NCBI RefSeq assembly: GCF_003086295.3
Contig: NC_092051.1
Span: forward strand, 69,255,772-69,319,771
From: Arachis hypogaea
Taxonomy: Eukaryota > Streptophyta > Magnoliopsida > Fabales > Fabaceae
DNA: 64,000 nt
Reading direction: 5' to 3'
The stretch's first letter is position 1, and every line of letters starts with the position of its first letter. Below the pieces are notes generated by a model. The model did no database searches, was not told the DNA's origin, and saw only the letters and a list, made by a program, of their open reading frames with translations. A program made the translations under genes and the position numbers. This document shows positions 54,730-64,000 of this stretch, one piece after another.

Positions 54730-55318
54730 CTGCATTTACATATTGAGAAAACTCCGGTGCATGCATGGCCTCCAAATCCAACGACCGCATGAAACTCGGC
54801 TCCACAAACAACTGCTGGTTTGGTAGTGCATTTGCCACATCTGCCACATCTGCCACCATAGCCTCGTCAGCTTGATCTTCGTCTACACCTGGATCAACGA
54901 CCTGGTAGTTACTTTCGAACTCTTCTTCACTATCACTGTTGTAATCTTCCAATTCAATATCTCGGTCCACTGCAGATTGCTCGAACTCGATATACAGTTC
55001 GATGAACGATATTCGCGACCGACTTTCAAGATACACTGAAAACATTTCTTGCATGCTCGCTTCGTCGGTCACATATTTCGTTTGAAATTGCACGAACCCA
55101 CCAAAGACAGATATAGGATATCTGTACAGAATACACGACACTCTCCTAGATATTTGAGAATCCATCTTCTCACAAATGACACCTTTTAATTCTTCAAATG
55201 ATAGTGTGAATGGAATAATAATATCTAACGAATTTTCACACACAAATTTCACTCCTTTTGATGTTTGTAATAAAATTTGGCCATGATAATACACTTTTAA
55301 TCTTACTCTATCATCCAT
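54730..55318 (-). pseudogene. mudrA-like: MULE (MuDR-type) transposase, exon 1
   Basis: ATG 55318 opens MDDRVRLKVYYHGQILLQTS, the PB1-like N-terminal region common to plant MuDR transposases. It continues FTLSFEELKGVICEKM and CILYRYPISVFGGFVQFQ, ending in an acidic segment (DIELEDYNSDSEEEFESNY) and QYVNA. The donor GT at 54729-54728 (GCAG/GTGTGC) joins in phase to the acceptor before AELPLMPDGEF at 17256, about 37.5 kb away because H is inserted in the intron; without H the intron is about 660 bp. No lesion is visible in this exon. Upstream lie a (TA)n tract and the palindrome array. Confidence 0.85.
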
Positions 55319-55429
55319 GATAATAGAGAAGAAGAGATCTACAAAGAAGAAGAAGAGATATGCAGAGAAGAGGTTTAGAGACTTGTAGCACCGGAGAAGA
55401 AGAAAATGAAATGGGCTGGTCAGCTTGGG

Positions 55430-55450
55430 TATATATATATATATATATAT
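55430..55450. repeat. (TA)n tract upstream of MULE transposase
   Basis: Ten uninterrupted TA units 112-132 bp upstream of the ATG. It could serve as a TATA element, but a simple microsatellite is equally possible. Confidence 0.7.
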
Positions 55451-55457
55451 CACACTC

Positions 55458-55769
55458 AAATCGGACCATCCAATCGCTTGCATGGCCATTTGAAATTTTT
55501 GGAACTAAAAAATTGGACAGTCCGATTACTAAACAGCCTGCCCAAAAAAATTTGAAACCCAGAAATCGCTAGGTCCGATTTGGGTGCTCTGCGATTTATT
55601 TTTAATGCATCCCTCAAATCGGTAGATTCGATTTGGTTGGGCCAAAAAAAATTCCTCTCCATGCAACAAATCGCATGGTCTGACTTCCATGCACGCAACA
55701 TCACCACGCACAAATCGGACGGTCCGATTTGTGCCCCTTACCCCTGCAAGAAATTGGACCGTCCGATTT
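55458..55769. promoter_or_regulatory. Array of seven ~19-bp palindromes upstream of the MULE transposase
   Basis: Imperfect copies of AAATCGGACNGTCCGATTT start at 55458, 55510, 55563, 55616, 55668, 55712 and 55751. Copy 6 is a perfect palindrome around its central base. Spacings are 52, 53, 53, 52, 44 and 39 bp. They lie 140-450 bp upstream of the transposase ATG near the presumed end of the MULE. Binding by the transposase or a host factor is inference. Confidence 0.65.
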
Positions 55770-55799
55770 CCCACCGTCACACCAGTATTAAACACCTCT

Positions 55800-57235
55800 A
55801 AGCTCCATAACCGGGCGTTACACCAAATCTTGCATCATATGCAAAAAAATTAGCCCATACTCTGTTGTACAAGGGGATTATAAGCACGCATGGAGCCTTT
55901 TTTATTTTTTAATTTAATATTTAATAATTGAATAATGTTAGTAAATTAATTTTTTTAAGTCAATATCATTTAACTTTTTAAAATTAATTAATTTATTTTA
56001 AATTTTGAATTGGAAATCATAATTCTTAATTCTTAATTCTAAATTATAGATACAAATTTTAAAGTTGACTAATATTAAATAACTAATAGTTAACTTTTTA
56101 TAATTTTTTTTAATATTAATGTGTATATTGTTCAAATTTTACAAATATTTAAAATAATTATACATAAAAAATATAAGGAACTCAGTTTTAGTTAGTTAAG
56201 ATAAGTTAATTTAGAATTTAGGTTTATAATCACGATTAAAGCTTAATATTTATGATTTATGACGTAAAATTTAAGATAAACAAAATAATTTTAAAAGTTT
56301 GTTTAACTATATATATATATAGATAACTAATATTTTCTTTAGCCAACATGTTAATAAATTAGTCAACTTTATACAAAATGCTAAACAAAATAAATTTAAA
56401 ATTATTGAAAAAAAATATTTAAAATATATCAAAAAAAATATCTAAAATCATAAAAAAAAAACGTCCAAAATCTAAAGTAAACATTTAAATTTATTAAAAA
56501 GAACATCAAAGACATTTAAAATTTAAAATTACAAAATTTAAAAATATTATTTGTTTTTATTTACTTTTTAATGTACAATCTCAAAAAAAAAGCTTTAAAA
56601 CTTCTAAAATTTTAACATAAAACGAAGTATAAGAAATATCCGAAATGATGCCTTCATTTTTAATAGTTTGTTTTCATTTACTTTTAATTATATATATTTA
56701 GTAAAATATCCTAAACCACTAAAATTTAAACATTTGAAATTTAAGTATAAGAAATATTAAAATAAAACCTCATTTTTAATAGTTTGTTTTTATTTATTTT
56801 TTATTGTACATTTTCAAAAAAAATATCTCAAACTTTTAAAATTTAAATATCTGAAATTCAGGTATAAAAAATATGCAAAAGTAAAACTTTCTTTTTTTAC
56901 CATAATTAAAAGAGTTTTTATTGTGTTCAGATTTACATATTTCTTATTACGTTTTGAATTGTCTTTTAAAATAATTTTGGTTATTTTATTTTTGTTAAGT
57001 TTTGTTTAAGAACCCGATTATTCAGATTAAAATTCGGAAAAATTAAAAATCACAGTTCAATTCATATTAACGAGGCAGATCTGAATAAAAAAAATTAATA
57101 TTATTTTCATATAAGATAAAATAGCAGTCCTAAATGATTATTTTTATTTACCGAGTCCAAATTCATCGATCAAAGTATTTTAGAGGTATTTTAAATTCGT
57201 AATAATGTTAAATACCAAATATATCCTGTACAAGA
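55800..57235. other. AT-rich stretch without recognisable content
   Basis: Very AT-rich, with many stops in all frames, short (TA)n runs near 56310 and loose repeats of AAAATTTAAA type. I see no gene, LTR or transposon end. It could be old host DNA or decayed elements. Confidence 0.6.
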
Positions 57236-57607
57236 TGTCTCTGGCACGGGTTGAAGGGTGGATCGGAAACCTGCGGGTCGAGACGAAGACCGAATCGCTT
57301 GACTGGAGTGATGGGGGAGGTACCTGCAAAGACACTCCGACGCTCAAGTCAGAATGGATCTGAGAGGCGTAAGGTGTGAGGAATGAGTGAATACCTGGAG
57401 GGACTTGGGTCCTCTATTTATAGGTGATGACGATTATCTTATATTATCTTATTTGGCTAAGATAAGGTAGACGTTTGAATTCGAAAGTTGGTTAGGAGCT
57501 CTGGAGGGCCGGTTTCGGGCCTTCTAGGAGAGAGGTGCGGGTTGGACCTGGGAAGCCGGGTTTGGGTATAGTCCCGGGTCCAGGATCCGTGGCTCGGATC
57601 CTTAACA
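57236..57607 (-). repeat. E3 3' LTR, about 372 bp
   Basis: Plus strand TGTCTCTGGCACGGG ... CGGATCCTTAACA, bounded by TG and CA. The right side abuts GTTGCCCCCGCAGC, the reverse of a purine-rich tract. The left boundary is inferred from TG and the change in composition. Confidence 0.65.
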
Positions 57608-57621
57608 GTTGCCCCCGCAGC
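57608..57621 (-). promoter_or_regulatory. Polypurine tract of E3
   Basis: Sense GCTGCGGGGGCAAC directly before the LTR start TGTTAAGG. Confidence 0.7.
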
Positions 57622-58364
57622 GGGAGAGCGAGCAAGGTCGGTCTGTCGCTGGGAGATATGGTTTTTACCGTGGGCTAGGTCTTTAGTTTTTCTCGGGTGG
57701 TTGTTTGGTTCTTCGAAAGGAGGTCGGTGTCTCGGTTTTGTCTCGTGGAAGATTCGTCTGGCCGTTTTGGTCTGACGTGACTCTTCCGTGTCTGTTGCGC
57801 CCGTTGCGTTCTTCGAGGCATGATTTATTAGTTTCTTTTCCGAGGGGGCATTTAATGTGAGGGGACGTTTTCCTCTATTGCCCTTATGTTTGCTTTGCTT
57901 TCCAGGGGTATTTGCGTTATTTTATTTTTTTCAAAACCGTTTTAGTTTTCTCTCTTCAGTTCCATCGTTTGCTTCATTTCTCTATCGCTTTCTTCCCTGA
58001 AAAACATCTTTTTCCTTCTTTTCGCATTCTGTGGCTTTGGTCGAGCTTCTGCCGTGGCATTTTCTCTTTGGGTTTATTCTCTGCATCATCAGGTTGGTAT
58101 TCTTCTATTTCTTCTTGTTTCTTCTGTGATTTATGCTTGTCTTCCTTTGCATTTTTGTTTTGTCTCTGCTTAGTGTAGATTAGAATTGCTTTTCGGTGTA
58201 TGATGGTATTGCATGGTGGTAGATGGTTCTGTTGGGGTAGTGGGTTTTGCAAGGGGGCGAGCGCCACCGTGTAATTGGTAGTGTATAGTGGTGTCTGTTT
58301 GGTTTTCTCCACCGTTTTCTGCCGCGAGGTTTGGCTGACGGTGGTGCTCGTCGCTGTTTTAGGT
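57622..58364. other. E3 region between 3' LTR and antisense gene
   Basis: No gene. T-rich pyrimidine tracts at 57900-58170 lie directly upstream of the plus-strand gene and may be its 5' leader or promoter. Confidence 0.5.
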
Positions 58365-60160
58365 ATGGCTCGTCGAAGGACTGAGGGTATGAGGGCTCCG
58401 ATGGCCCCAGCGGGGGGTGTCCCTGACCTTTTTTCTTGGGTTACTAGTGATGTGTGGGGGACGCCGTCGCGGATGACGGAGGCGGACCTCCAGCGGCTCC
58501 ATGATTAAGGAGCTGTTTGTGGGGGTGGCGACGCTGAACGCCACTACGAGCTTTCTCTCCCTGGGGTTGATGAGAGGGTTTGCTATACCAATCTTGACTC
58601 CTCGACTGTACCGGATTGGATGTGGGTGTACGAGGCGATGTTTACCCGGCTCGGTGTTCGGCTCCCCTTTTCCCCATTTGTTCAACAGTTATTGAGCCGG
58701 TGCTCCATGGCGCCGTCCCAACTACATCCGAATAGCTGGGCGGCGATACGGTCTTTCGAGCTCATTTGTGGGTTTCTGGAGCTTCCTGCCTCAGTAAATA
58801 TTTTCCTTTTCCTCTACTTGTGTACCCTCCCGACCAAGGAGGGGAAGCACAAGAAGGGGTATATGTCTTTTAGAGCTCAGCCTCATCGTCGGATCTTCGG
58901 GTTGTATGAAGATTCTTTTTACGGTTTTAAGAGTGGATATTTTAAGGTCCGTCCCGCAAGGGGGCATCATCCTTTCTGGTTGACGTTGGAGGGTGAGCGG
59001 CGGTTCCCCGCCTATTGGAACTTTAGGGCGGGGCCGTCGGTTCTTACTCGGGTCACGCAAGAGTTCTTGACTTCGGAGGAGCGGGGTGTCGCTCTTGTTC
59101 TGTGGCAGTTGTTTGGGGAGCGTCCTCTTAATCCTCAGGATGTGATGGGTGACCCGGTTGCTTGTCGGTCTTATGTCGGTGTGTGAGCCGTTTTTCTCCC
59201 CCCCTTTTTTGTGGAGGTTCCGAGTTTGGTACTTATGTTTCTTGTTATTTTGAAGTTGAGATGGCTGGAGGTTTGACGACTCTTGCTCGGTTGAAGGCTC
59301 AACTGTCTCAGGGGACTTCTTCTGGTGGCACCCCTTCTACTCCGAACTCACGACCCACTGATGGTACGAGAACCATTTCTGAGGATCTCGTGATGACTGA
59401 AGGTGGTACCGAGGGGTCGGGTCGGGGTGTGGAGGCTGAGGATGAGGTGGTTGTGGTGTCGCCAGAGGGTGCTTCCCGGAAGCGGAAGCGTTCAGAGGAT
59501 GTTGAAAGCGAGAATGTAGGGGAGGGAGAGGGCGCGATTCCGTCGGTGATGGATCGTCGCTTTGATGCTCCTGCCTTTATTGATGAGTACCTCATGCCGG
59601 GCACGGAAGATTTCTTTCGTGAGTGCGATGTGACTTTTCAGGCTAAGTCCCTTTATCGATCTCTTCTTCGTTCTGCTATGATTGTTCGGAAGGCCGAGCC
59701 TGTGATGGCTCAGGTGGGTCTTTTGGATAAGAAATTTCATCAATCTCAGGCCGAGGTGGTGAGGTTGAAGGGGTTACTTGCTGATGCCGAGTCAGCGAGG
59801 GAGCGAGCCGTGAAGTCATTCGAGGAGTCTGGCACCGAGATCCTTCGCCTTTCCAAGGTTGAGACTTCACTTTTGTCTCAACTTGGGAAAAAGCGGAGGA
59901 AGGCTTCGGATGCTGAGTCCCGTGCAGCCGTTCTTTTGGCAGATGCCGGTACGTTGAAGGATGAGGTGGCCGGCTTGAAAGCGGAGGCCGTGGTTTTGAA
60001 AGAGGAGAAAGCTGTGTTGCTTGCTGATGTGAAGGAAGCTGTTGCTGCTACCGAGGAGACGATGAGGGCTCAAGCTTTGGTGTTGGCGCCTGGCGCGGAC
60101 GTATCTGTGATGGGAGCTTTCAGGACTGTTCGTGATGGCGAGATTGTCGACCTCGAGTAG
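58365..60160 (+). pseudogene. Transposase_28-like ('putative gypsy-type transposon') antisense gene of E3
   Basis: Plus-strand gene, opposite to pol. Exon 1 starts at ATG 58365 (MARRRTEGMRAPMAP), has an in-frame TAA at 58506-58508 and then reads ERHYELSLPGVDERVCY, WMWVYEAMFTRLGVRLPFSPF, SWAAIRSFELICGFLELPAS, HPFWLTLEGERRFPAYWNF, the core of the plant Transposase_28-like family. A GT-AG intron (59181-59260) keeps the frame. Exon 2 (59261-60160) encodes MAGGLTTLARLKAQLSQGTS, a basic patch (RKRKRSEDVE), a conserved DEYLMPGTEDFF block and a long coiled coil (about 59720-60060). Function is not known. Only the single TAA breaks it. Confidence 0.82.
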
Positions 60161-60656
60161 TTGTAACTGAATTTTTTGTATGTTTTTATGGGTTTTGGCC
60201 GTGTGGCCGTGTAATCGTGACTTTTGAAGTTCGTTTTATGTTTTTGTGGATTTTGGCCGTGCGGCTGTGTGATTGAAACTTTTGAAGTTTGCTTTGGGCC
60301 ATTTGGGCCTTTTTGTATATTCTGTTTTAAGCCGTTGTTTCTTTGTTCCTTTGTTTGGGTTAGCGGACCGTTGTGAGGTCAAATTTTTGTGGATATTCGT
60401 ATCTAGGGCCAAGGGGTGATCGGTCCCCTTGCTTTGCCCGTGTGTTTATTCCATGTTTAGGAAAATAGCTTTGATGGAATTTTATTGGTGATCGGGCCTC
60501 GTTAAAACCCTCCGTTTATGGCGGAAAAGAGTACCCGGGATTGACACTTAAAAGAAAAACATAGGAAAATTTGCTGTACAGAAGACTAAGGTAAAAAATA
60601 AAGTGGTAAATAAATAGGGGAGAAACAACGTTAGGGGATGACCTAGGGGGGTCAGC
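60161..60656. other. E3 spacer between antisense gene and integrase end
   Basis: Two tandem ~53-bp copies of TTTTGGCCGTGTGGCCGTGTAA...ACTTTTGAAGTT at about 60183-60290, then a block GGGCCTCGTTAAAACCCTCC near 60497. No coding frame is supported; it is the shared 3' end of two convergent genes. Confidence 0.55.
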
Positions 60657-61484
60657 CTAAGTGTGGTATCGTCGCAGGTTGGCGGCGTTCCATGTCCTTG
60701 GGACTTCGTCGCCGTTTAGCCATTCGAGCTTGTATGCTCCCTTTCCGACTACCATCTTGATTCTGTATGGTCCTTCCCAGTTGGGGGTGAGCTTTCCTTC
60801 ACCCGGGGTTGGAACTCCGATGTCGTTTTGCCGTAGGACGAGGTCTTCGGGTACGAATTCTCTTTGAATGACGCCATTATTATACCTTAGGCTGATTCTT
60901 TGCTTTAGGGCTAGTTCCCTGATGTGGGCTATGCTTTTTATCTCGTTGGTGAGGTCTCGCTCTGCTTCTTCGTCGTGACCCCCGACCGTTCTCTTTGGGC
61001 TAGGGTCTCCTATCTCTACCGGAATGACGGCTTCCACGCCGTATGTTAGTCGAAAAGGGGTTTCCCTTGTGGCCGTTTGGGGGGTTGTTCGATATGACCA
61101 TAAAACTGAGCCGAGTTCGTCGGCCCACAGCCCCTTGGCGTCGTCGAGTCGCTTCTTTAGTCCTTTGACAATTATTTTATTTGCGGATTCCACTTGCCCG
61201 TTTGTTTGGGGGTGCTCTACCGAGCTGAAACGGTGGGATACGTGCAAACCTTCTAGGAATTCTCTAAATTTCTTATCGGTGAATTGGGTTCCGTTATCCG
61301 AGATGATGATCTCGGGGATCCCGAATCGGGTTATGATTTGTTGCCAGAGGAATTTTCGGCATTGGGTCGCCGTGATGGAGGCCAGAGGTTCGGCCTCGAT
61401 CCATTTAGTGTAATAGTCTATGGCGATGATGAGATATCGGAGTTGACCGGGTGCCGTAGGGAATGGTCCGACAAGGTCGATCCC
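60657..61484 (-). pseudogene. pol: E3 integrase core and C-terminus
   Basis: Open from just after TAG 61485-61487 to TAG 60657. Begins GIDLVGPFPTAPGQLRYLII (first catalytic Asp), then ISDNGTQF (second) and HPQTNGQVESANKIIVKGLKK (Glu), followed by YGVEAVIPVEIG and the C-terminal GPYRIKMVVGKGAYKLEWLNG. All three catalytic residues are present. The stop replaces the Trp preceding GID, the same codon as in E1. Confidence 0.9.
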
Positions 61485-61487
61485 CTA

Positions 61488-61880
61488 GGTGCCGAAGGGA
61501 CGCTCTGCCGATATGATGCTGAGCTGGTGGGGGGCGGCCTGGTAGATATTGACGTGTCTTTGGCATTTATCGCAGTTTTTTACCAACTGCATGGAATCTT
61601 GGATAACCGTGGGCCAGAAGTAACCTGCCCTGATGATTTTTTGGGCTAGGGTTTTACCCCCTATGTGGTGGCCGTAACAGCCTTCATGGATTTCGCGGAG
61701 TATGTACTTCGTGTCCCTGGGTTCGACACATTTGAGTAAGGGTTGCGAGAATCCGCGCTTATATAGGTGTCCTGCGACAACTGTGTAGTTGGCGGCTTCC
61801 CTTTTTATTCGTTTTCCCTCTTTGGGGTCTTCTGGTAGTGTTCTGTTGTGGAGGTACTGCCGGATGGGGTAGGTCCATGA
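61488..61880 (-). pseudogene. pol: E3 integrase zinc-finger region
   Basis: In frame with the integrase core but for TAG 61485-61487. Encodes KREAANYTVVAGHLYKRGF, REIHEGCYGHHIGGKTLAQK and CDKCQRHVNIYQ, the HHCC zinc finger. Near 61880 a one-base shift separates it from the second RNase H frame. Confidence 0.85.
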
Positions 61881-62382
61881 TCCCTGGTTCGAGAGTGTCA
61901 GATACGTGTTGGTCGTTTGTCGATATGGATGGTGATTTAACGACTTCCTGGATTAGCGATTTGTTACCATGTCCTGATTTGGTACTGGCTAGTTTGGAAA
62001 GTAGGTCTGCCCTAGCGTTTCGTTCCCTGGGAATGTGTTGTATGGTAACATGTTCAAATCCTTCTTTTAGTTCGTTTACCTTGGTGAGGTATTGTTGGAG
62101 TAGGGGATCTCGTGTTTGGTAGTCTCCGTTAATTTGGGAACTAACTACCTGTGAATCGGTGTTGACTTCCAGGACCTTTGCCCCGACTTCCCGGGCTAGG
62201 GCTAGGCTTGCTAGGAGGGCCTCATATTCTGCTTGGTTATTCGATATTGGGAACTCGTATCGTATCGATTGTTCGATCATGACCCCATTTTGACTCTCGA
62301 GTATGACTCCGGCGCCTCCATAGGTGACGTTTGACGAGCCGTCGACGTGCAGTCTGCATGATTCGGGGGTGAGATTTCCCAT
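61881..62382 (-). pseudogene. pol: E3 second (archaeal-type) RNase H
   Basis: Frame 62382-61759, genuine to about 61880. Motifs: CRLHVDGSSNVTYGGAGVILES (first Asp), NNQAEYEALLASLALARE (Glu), VNTDSQVVSSQI (Asp) and ERNARADLLSKLAS (last Asp). All four catalytic positions are visible. The extra RNase H downstream of the ordinary one is a hallmark of the Tat lineage. Confidence 0.88.
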
Positions 62383-62698
62383 CGGCCATGGCTTGTACTT
62401 TGATTGTGTTTCGGGGTTCGAACTTGATTTGGAATTGGGACATCTCGATGGACCACGCTAGCATTCTTCCCGCTAGGTCGGGTTTTTGTAGTACTTGTTT
62501 GACCGCCTGGTCGGTTCGGACCGTCACGGGGTGGGCCTGGAAGTATTGTCGCAGGCGCCGGGAAGCCGTGAGGAGTGCGAAAGCTAACTTTTCTAGACGT
62601 GTGTAGCGAGTTTTCGCGTCTTGCAGGACTTTGCTTATGAAGTAGATATGTTCTTGTTCCTTTCTCTCGTTTTCGCGGATGAGCGCCGCTGCGAGCGC
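62383..62698 (-). pseudogene. pol: E3 first RNase H domain, degenerate
   Basis: From TAA 62699-62701 the frame continues ALAAALIRENERKEQEHIYF, TRLEKLAFALLTASRRLRQYF, VTVRTDQAVKQVLQKPDLAGRM, EMSQFQIKFEPRNTIKVQAMAD, then shifts near 62390. The catalytic triad is partly changed (VRTD where active relatives have a VYTD/TDH-type motif); this domain is often degenerate in Tat elements. Confidence 0.8.
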
Positions 62699-63079
62699 TT
62701 ATTCCGTTATGGAGAGGTATAGGTACAGGGTTTCTCCTGTCTGGGGTTTAGCGAGAACCGGTGGTTCTGCTAGGACTCTTTTGAAGTGTTGGAATGCTTC
62801 TTCGCATTTTGCTTCCCAGTTGAAAGGGCCCCCCTTCTTCATTAACTTAAAGAAGGGGAGTGCTTTTTGTGCCGATGCTCCGAGGAAGCGGGATAACACC
62901 GTGAGCCATCCGGTGAGCTTTTGGATGTCGTTAAGGTTTTTAGGGTTTGTCATTTCAAGGATGGCACGACATTTTTCTGGGTTGGCTTCGACTCCGCGTT
63001 GCGTGATCATAAAGCCGAGGAACTTTCCCGCCTCCATTCCGAAGGCACATTTTGTTGGATTGAGTCGCATCTGGTGTTT
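62699..63079 (-). pseudogene. pol: E3 RT thumb/connection region
   Basis: Between TGA 63080-63082 and TAA 62699-62701. Reads KHQMRLNPTKCAFGMEAGKFLGFMITQRG, RAILEMTNPKNLNDIQKLTGWL and SRFLGASAQKALPFFKLMKKG, FNWEAKCEEAFQHFKRVL. In the same frame as the RT above. Confidence 0.88.
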
Positions 63080-63982
63080 TCATAGGGTGTTCATTATGAG
63101 GTTAAGGTCGCTGACGAGTTGTTCGCCTGACTCAGTCTTGGCGAGCATGTCATCTATGTAGACTTCTAGTTTGCTTCCGGACAGATTCTGGAATATCTTG
63201 TTGACGAGTCTTTGGTAAGTGGCTCCGGCGTTTTTCAAGCCGAAGGGCATTACCGTGTAACAATATGTCCTTTCTAGGGTGATGAATGCTATTTTTTCTT
63301 CGTCAGGTCGGTGCATCGGAATCTGGTTGTAGCCGGAGTATGCGTCCATGAAGCTGAGGTATCGATGGCCGGATGCGGCATCTACTAATCCGTCGATGTT
63401 TGGTAGGGGAAAGGCGTCTTTTGGACAGGCTTTATTGAGGTCCGTGTAGTCGACGCACATTCGCCATTTCCAGTTAGATTTTTTCACCAGTACGACGTTG
63501 GCTAGCCAGGTCGTGTAGGGGAGTTCCCTGATGAAGTTGGCTTCGAGTAGGGCTTTGACTTGCTTCTTGACCTCGGCGGCTCGGTCTGGTGACATTTTTC
63601 GTCTCTTTTGTGCTATGTGTTTAGCTTTGGGGCCCACGGCTAACCGGTAGGACATTAGGTCGAGGTTTATTCCTGGCATGTCGGCTGGTGTGAATGCGAA
63701 CAAGTCTCTATTTTGCTTCAGGAGTTGGGAAAGATCCTCTGGGAGGTTCCTGTTGATGAAGGTGTATTCCTCTTTGGTTGGCCCTATTTGTAGTTTTTCC
63801 ATGTCGCCTTCTGGCTCTGGCCTGGGTTGGCCGTCTTGTCGGGGATCCAGGTCGGCTAGGAATATTCCAGCCGCATCTCGGGATTTCTTCCGTAGGGCTA
63901 GGCTGGTGTTGTCGCACTCTACTGCGACCTCTCTGTCTCCGTGGATAGTGCCGATGGAGCCGTTGTCGGTTGTGAACTTCAT
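63080..63982 (-). pseudogene. pol: E3 reverse transcriptase N-terminal and catalytic part (runs off the window)
   Basis: A 300-codon frame (open to the window end). Starts in the protease-RT linker (KFTTDNGSIGTIHGDREVA), then DLFAFTPADMPGI, WLANVVLVKKSNWKWRMCVDYTDLNKAC in part, LSFMDAYSGYNQI, YCYTVMPFGLKNAGATYQRL and VYIDDML (catalytic YIDD). Ends in TGA at 63080, where the family usually has Arg. RT motifs are intact. Confidence 0.9.
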
Positions 63983-64000
63983 GAGGAGGTATTTGGTAAA

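Larger units (their letters stand above)
57236..64000 (-). mobile_element. Element E3: Tat-lineage (Ogre/Retand-like) Ty3/gypsy element, partial
   Basis: Minus-strand element whose 3' LTR is at 57236-57607 and whose 5' part lies beyond the right edge. Order from the right: protease-RT linker, RT, RNase H, a second archaeal-type RNase H, integrase, a non-coding spacer, an opposite-strand Transposase_28-like gene, polypurine tract, LTR. A dual RNase H and an extra antisense gene between pol and 3' LTR are characteristic of the Tat lineage. GC content is visibly higher than in the Athila-type elements. Several stops and frameshifts break pol. The sequence just left of the LTR is CAAGA, the expected place of the target duplication; its partner is outside. 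Confidence 0.88.

Noticed and set aside
55800..57235. Terminal inverted repeat of the MULE
   Set aside because: I looked for a match between the right side (55.7-55.9 kb) and sequence near 14.3-15.3 kb and found none by eye; the other end is probably lost to element B.
1..64000. A host protein-coding gene, a bacterial or phage origin, or a toxin or defence system
   Set aside because: All long frames with recognisable domains belong to plant retrotransposons or a MULE; introns, LTRs and tRNA-Asp primer sites exclude a prokaryotic source.

Overview
This 64 kb window is plant nuclear DNA made almost entirely of nested transposable elements. I see no ordinary host gene, no rRNA or tRNA gene and no CRISPR array. 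The evidence is Ty3/gypsy polyproteins of the Athila and Tat lineages, primer-binding sites complementary to plant tRNA-Asp, MuDR-type transposase exons with GT-AG introns, and plant-only families (Transposase_32-like, Transposase_28-like, plant-mobile-domain-like). The style of the LTRs resembles legume DNA, and I suspect peanut (Arachis), but that is recognition from memory.

Layout, left to right. (1) 1-6555: minus-strand Athila-lineage element (E1) with a nearly complete gag-pol; its 3' LTR lies off the window and its 5' end is lost. (2) ~6556-12261: 3' part of a plus-strand element (P) ending in LTR A, interrupted by a solo LTR at 8322-10347 (target duplication CTTAC). (3) 12262-14292: 5' end of a minus-strand Athila-lineage element (B): gag start, primer site and 5' LTR. 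(4) 14293-17683 and 54496-~55800: a Mutator-like element (MULE) with a degenerate transposase gene and, tail to tail with it, a degenerate gene resembling a plant-mobile-domain C-terminus. (5) 17684-54495: the 'host' Athila-lineage element (H, minus strand), inserted in an 18-bp minisatellite in the first MULE intron and flanked by CCAGC/CCAGT. (6) Two elements sit inside the gag of H. One is a tandem LTR-internal-LTR-internal-LTR non-autonomous element at 26554-40149 (CTCTA/CTCTA). The other is a non-autonomous element at 40655-51544 (E2, ACCTT/ACCTC), which carries two solo LTRs in opposite orientation (42509-44006, ATCAT/ATCAT; 46142-47631, CGCAG/CGTAG). (7) ~55800-57235: AT-rich sequence without recognisable content. 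(8) 57236-64000: minus-strand Tat-lineage element (E3) with its 3' LTR, an extra opposite-strand gene and a broken pol.

The gag reading frame of H resumes when the insertions are removed, which confirms the order MULE, then H, then the tandem element and E2, then solo LTRs. Every polyprotein seen is broken by stops or frameshifts, and most stops fit C-to-T or G-to-A changes. The only long intact reading frames are the twin 280-codon frames of the tandem element.

The most interesting structure is non-coding: a ~85-bp module shared by LTRs of different families (14 copies, both orientations); clusters of CpG-containing palindromic words, a different word in each family; two small hairpins (one in U5, one behind the last ORF) with compensatory changes between elements; and an array of seven ~19-bp palindromes upstream of the MULE transposase, the first five spaced 52-53 bp.
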